Origin: Henningerozyma blattae CBS 6284
Taxonomy: Eukaryota; Ascomycota; Saccharomycetes; Saccharomycetales; Saccharomycetaceae
Direction: 5' to 3'
Length of the DNA stretch: 64,000 bases
Assembly: GCF_000315915.1 (NCBI RefSeq)
Contig: NC_020185.1
Location: 868,001-932,000, forward strand
Part shown: piece after piece, positions 61,751 to 64,000 of the stretch
How the letters are laid out: each line of letters starts with the position of its first letter
Position numbering within the stretch: position 1 is the first letter of the stretch
Translations under genes and position numbers: made by a program
The notes under the pieces: generated by a model
The model's input: the letters and a program-made list of their open reading frames with translations, nothing else
The model's database searches: none
Told to the model about the DNA's origin: nothing

Positions 61751-64000
61751 TCAATTAATCTTAATATTTGTTTCTTTACACAAACTCTCAAACAATGTTC
61801 TCTTTGGTTTCAAAGTACCATTACGGATATGTGTATCCTTTACAACCTTAAATGAACCAGTACCAATAGACATGGTTTGACCCAAAATAATACATTCAGA
61901 TACACCTTCAACTGCATCTTTTTTCATATAGAAAGCAGCATCAAATAAATGATCAGTAGTTTTTTCAAAAGAGGCCAATTGTAAAACCGAATCTCTCATT
62001 TTACTTAAACCAAATCTTGTAATACCCAAAACTTCACCTTTGTATGTCATGACATCACCTAGTAATTGAATATGACGTGGATCCACACTCATACCGTGAT
62101 TACTCATAGTGTAATCAATTTCTCCTATAATACTTGCTCTGGCAGCTTCGATACCAAGGACACTGTTAACTTCTAATACATGATTGGTTGTTGTTTTCGA
62201 ACCAATAACACCATCAGTACACATAACATCTCTTAAACCATATCCTTCAACCAATAATTCTCTTTTACCATTATCACGGATATTAATAACGGCTCTAGCA
62301 ATATCTGGTAAACCTTTCACTACAATACTTGGTAGAGCACGGCGTAAATGTTGCATTCTATAGAAAACATTATTTTCAAGAGGTTCTTTAGCACTAGCTG
62401 ATATTTTAGATACACTAGCTTCTGGGCGGACACTAATACGAATTTTAGAATTACTTTCGGGAACGACATCACCAAATTGAATTTTTAGTTTGGGAGCTCT
62501 AGCAATTGCATCAGCGATATCTGACATAGTTAATTCCAACTGAAGTTTCTCGATTGTACCTAAATCAATTTTTACTTCCAAATAAGAATTGTTATCTTTA
62601 TAACAATCTTGAATATAATATGCAACATCGGATAATAACGTTTTTTCAATACGGCCTTTAACCACTCTGGCTGCTCTTTCATCGTTTTCATTGACTAATA
62701 CAGCATTAATAATTGGAGTAGAAATGACCTTAGAAGCATTAATAATTTCCTTAATACGAGGAACACCTAATGTAACATTCATAGAAGCGACACCAGCAAA
62801 ATGGAAAGTTTTCAAGGTCATTTGTGTACCTGGTTCACCAATAGATTGTGCACCAATAGCACCAACAGCAGTCCCAGGTTCAACTCTTGCTCTACGATAC
62901 TTCGTAATTGCGATTTTCAAAAATTCACGGACAGTGTTTTCTGTGATTCGACAAATTTGTTCAACAGAATGTCTTATTGAGTCCGGTGTTTGTTCATCTA
63001 AATCCATTAGTTTAAATTCGTCCCCTGGGGCAGATAAAAGCTCTTTCATACCTCTAGATTTTCTCACGTCTGCTAGCTCATTGGCCTTCTTAGTCATATA
63101 ATCTCTCAAAGAATTGTAGAAATTTCTTTCTGCATCCAATTGATCAACAAATTCATCCTTACCAGAATTTTCCGGAGTCACAACTTTACCTATATTATCA
63201 TATCGTATTAGTTTTTCTTCTAGAGGGTGTAATATATCGTTAGTTATCTCCAAAATTTGATAAGGATAAATAGTCTTATCATTATTGTCAAATTTTATAT
63301 TATAAGCATGATCCCATGATCTATTAAAGTTAACCGGTTGGGCATTACCCTCCATATCAAATGGATCTAAACCATCACCACCATAGGTGAATTGAACAAT
63401 ACCATTTGAGGATGTTCTGACAGTATTATCATATTGGCAAGATAAATCCTCTAAAGATTTCATTAATCTACGAGACATATAACCAGTTTCGGCTGTTTTA
63501 ACGGCAGTATCGACCAAACCTTCTCTACCAGAAATAGCATGGAATAAGAACTCTGGTGGTGATAAACCGGAGTAAAAGGAATTTCTTACGAAACCCTTAG
63601 ATTGTGGTGTTTTCGAATTCTTTTGGAAATGAGGTAAAGAACGATCTTGAAACCCATCAGGCACACGATTACCAGAAATAATTTGCTGACCGACAACAGC
63701 CACCATTTGGGAGACATTTAAATTAGAACCCTTTGAACCACACGTGGCCATAATCAGTGGTGCATTCCAATTATCCAATTCATTAATACAAATATCACCG
63801 ACTTCTTCTCTAACCTTAGATAAAATACCACTGATTTTTGCTTCCAAAGTTTGTTCTTCATTACAACCTGGTTGAGTTTCTAATTTACCTTGATTATATA
63901 AACCAATTAACTCATCACATTTAGCATACGCAATTTCAACCAGATTTTCTTTTAAGTTTTTTAATTTATCATCTGGAGTAACATCATTAATACCAATGGA
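61751..64000 (-). CDS. RPO31: Rpo31 (C160), largest RNA polymerase III subunit, partial (5' end outside window)
   Basis: C-terminal 749 codons of the largest subunit of RNA polymerase III, which makes tRNA, 5S rRNA and U6. The frame is open to the last base of the window, so the N-terminal half, including the catalytic Asp triad, lies beyond it. From the edge the sequence reads SIGINDVTPDDKL, the yeast Rpo31 sequence near residue 712. Visible elements are the funnel (TCGSKGSNLNVSQMVAVVGQQ), the bridge-helix region (FLFHAISGREGLVDTAVKTAETGY), the trigger-loop region (GEPGTQMTLKTFHFAGVASMNVT) and the jaw/cleft end (RFGLSKMRDSVLQLASFEKTTDHL ... VEGVSECIILGQ). The ATG at 63847 is internal and not a start. 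In S. cerevisiae this gene is on chromosome XV, so a synteny break lies next to ESC2. Confidence 0.97.
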   Translation of the reverse strand, partial: SIGINDVTPDDKLKNLKENLVEIAYAKCDELIGLYNQGKLETQPGCNEEQTLEAKISGILSKVREEVGDICINELDNWNAPLIMATCGSKGSNLNVSQMVAVVGQQIISGNRVPDGFQDRSLPHFQKNSKTPQSKGFVRNSFYSGLSPPEFLFHAISGREGLVDTAVKTAETGYMSRRLMKSLEDLSCQYDNTVRTSSNGIVQFTYGGDGLDPFDMEGNAQPVNFNRSWDHAYNIKFDNNDKTIYPYQILEITNDILHPLEEKLIRYDNIGKVVTPENSGKDEFVDQLDAERNFYNSLRDYMTKKANELADVRKSRGMKELLSAPGDEFKLMDLDEQTPDSIRHSVEQICRITENTVREFLKIAITKYRRARVEPGTAVGAIGAQSIGEPGTQMTLKTFHFAGVASMNVTLGVPRIKEIINASKVISTPIINAVLVNENDERAARVVKGRIEKTLLSDVAYYIQDCYKDNNSYLEVKIDLGTIEKLQLELTMSDIADAIARAPKLKIQFGDVVPESNSKIRISVRPEASVSKISASAKEPLENNVFYRMQHLRRALPSIVVKGLPDIARAVINIRDNGKRELLVEGYGLRDVMCTDGVIGSKTTTNHVLEVNSVLGIEAARASIIGEIDYTMSNHGMSVDPRHIQLLGDVMTYKGEVLGITRFGLSKMRDSVLQLASFEKTTDHLFDAAFYMKKDAVEGVSECIILGQTMSIGTGSFKVVKDTHIRNGTLKPKRTLFESLCKETNIKIN

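Noticed and set aside
1..64000. tRNA genes, Ty elements, CRISPR arrays or horizontally acquired cassettes
   Set aside because: No B-box GGTTCGANTCC with an A-box partner, no gag/pol reading frame, no spaced repeats, and every long gene is a standard yeast orthologue with similar codon use.

Overview
The window is nuclear DNA of a budding yeast (Saccharomycetaceae). Genes are intron-poor and tightly packed, intergenic DNA is very AT-rich, and the proteins carry many Asn/Gln/Ser tracts. Almost every long reading frame has a recognisable Saccharomyces cerevisiae counterpart. Gene order interleaves loci that sit on two different duplicated blocks of S. cerevisiae (chromosomes IV and VIII), with many intervening genes missing. 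That is the pattern of one post-whole-genome-duplication track with its own gene losses, as in Tetrapisispora, Vanderwaltozyma, Kazachstania or Naumovozyma. The species cannot be fixed from the sequence alone.

Layout. 1-2133: gene-free left edge. 2134-7583: SVF1 and the COPII adaptor SFB3, both on the minus strand. 9387-20828: TRA1, the giant SAGA/NuA4 subunit (plus). 21056-24145: GEP4 and ATP22 (minus), both mitochondrial. 24900-32810: kinase KIC1 and cell-wall transport gene SBE2/SBE22 (plus). 34200-36493: vacuolar YPQ2 and PX-domain YPT35. 36992-39904: spindle-pole SPC110. 40158-40499: CNL1 (minus). 41142-42971: GGA adaptor. 43358-47677: EAF1, NuA4 scaffold (minus). 49191-51596: ERP5 and UBA4 (plus). 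51740-52894: YHR112C-type PLP enzyme (minus). 53728-55194: APE4. 57610-59328: a hexose transporter behind a long promoter. 60023-61408: ESC2. 61751-64000: 3' half of RPO31 (minus), cut by the window edge.

Two themes recur. TRA1 and EAF1 are subunits of the same NuA4 acetyltransferase. SFB3, ERP5, GGA, SBE2, CNL1, YPT35 and YPQ2 all act in secretory or endolysosomal traffic. These neighbours reflect ancestral order and are not operons.

The most notable observations are apparent single-base frameshifts at homopolymers. SFB3 has a conserved N-terminus cut off at an A8 run, KIC1 has a conserved C-terminus cut off at a T5 run, and KIC1 may have a second one near its start. Other points are a paired Cbf1/Met31-32 site upstream of the uncharacterised YHR112C-type enzyme, a cluster of Rgt1-like sites upstream of the hexose transporter, a possible 5'-UTR intron upstream of APE4, and a 14-bp minisatellite that supplies the YPQ2 stop codon. 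I saw no transposon, tRNA, centromere, CRISPR or foreign cassette. Functions below are transferred from remembered S. cerevisiae homologues; no database search was possible.
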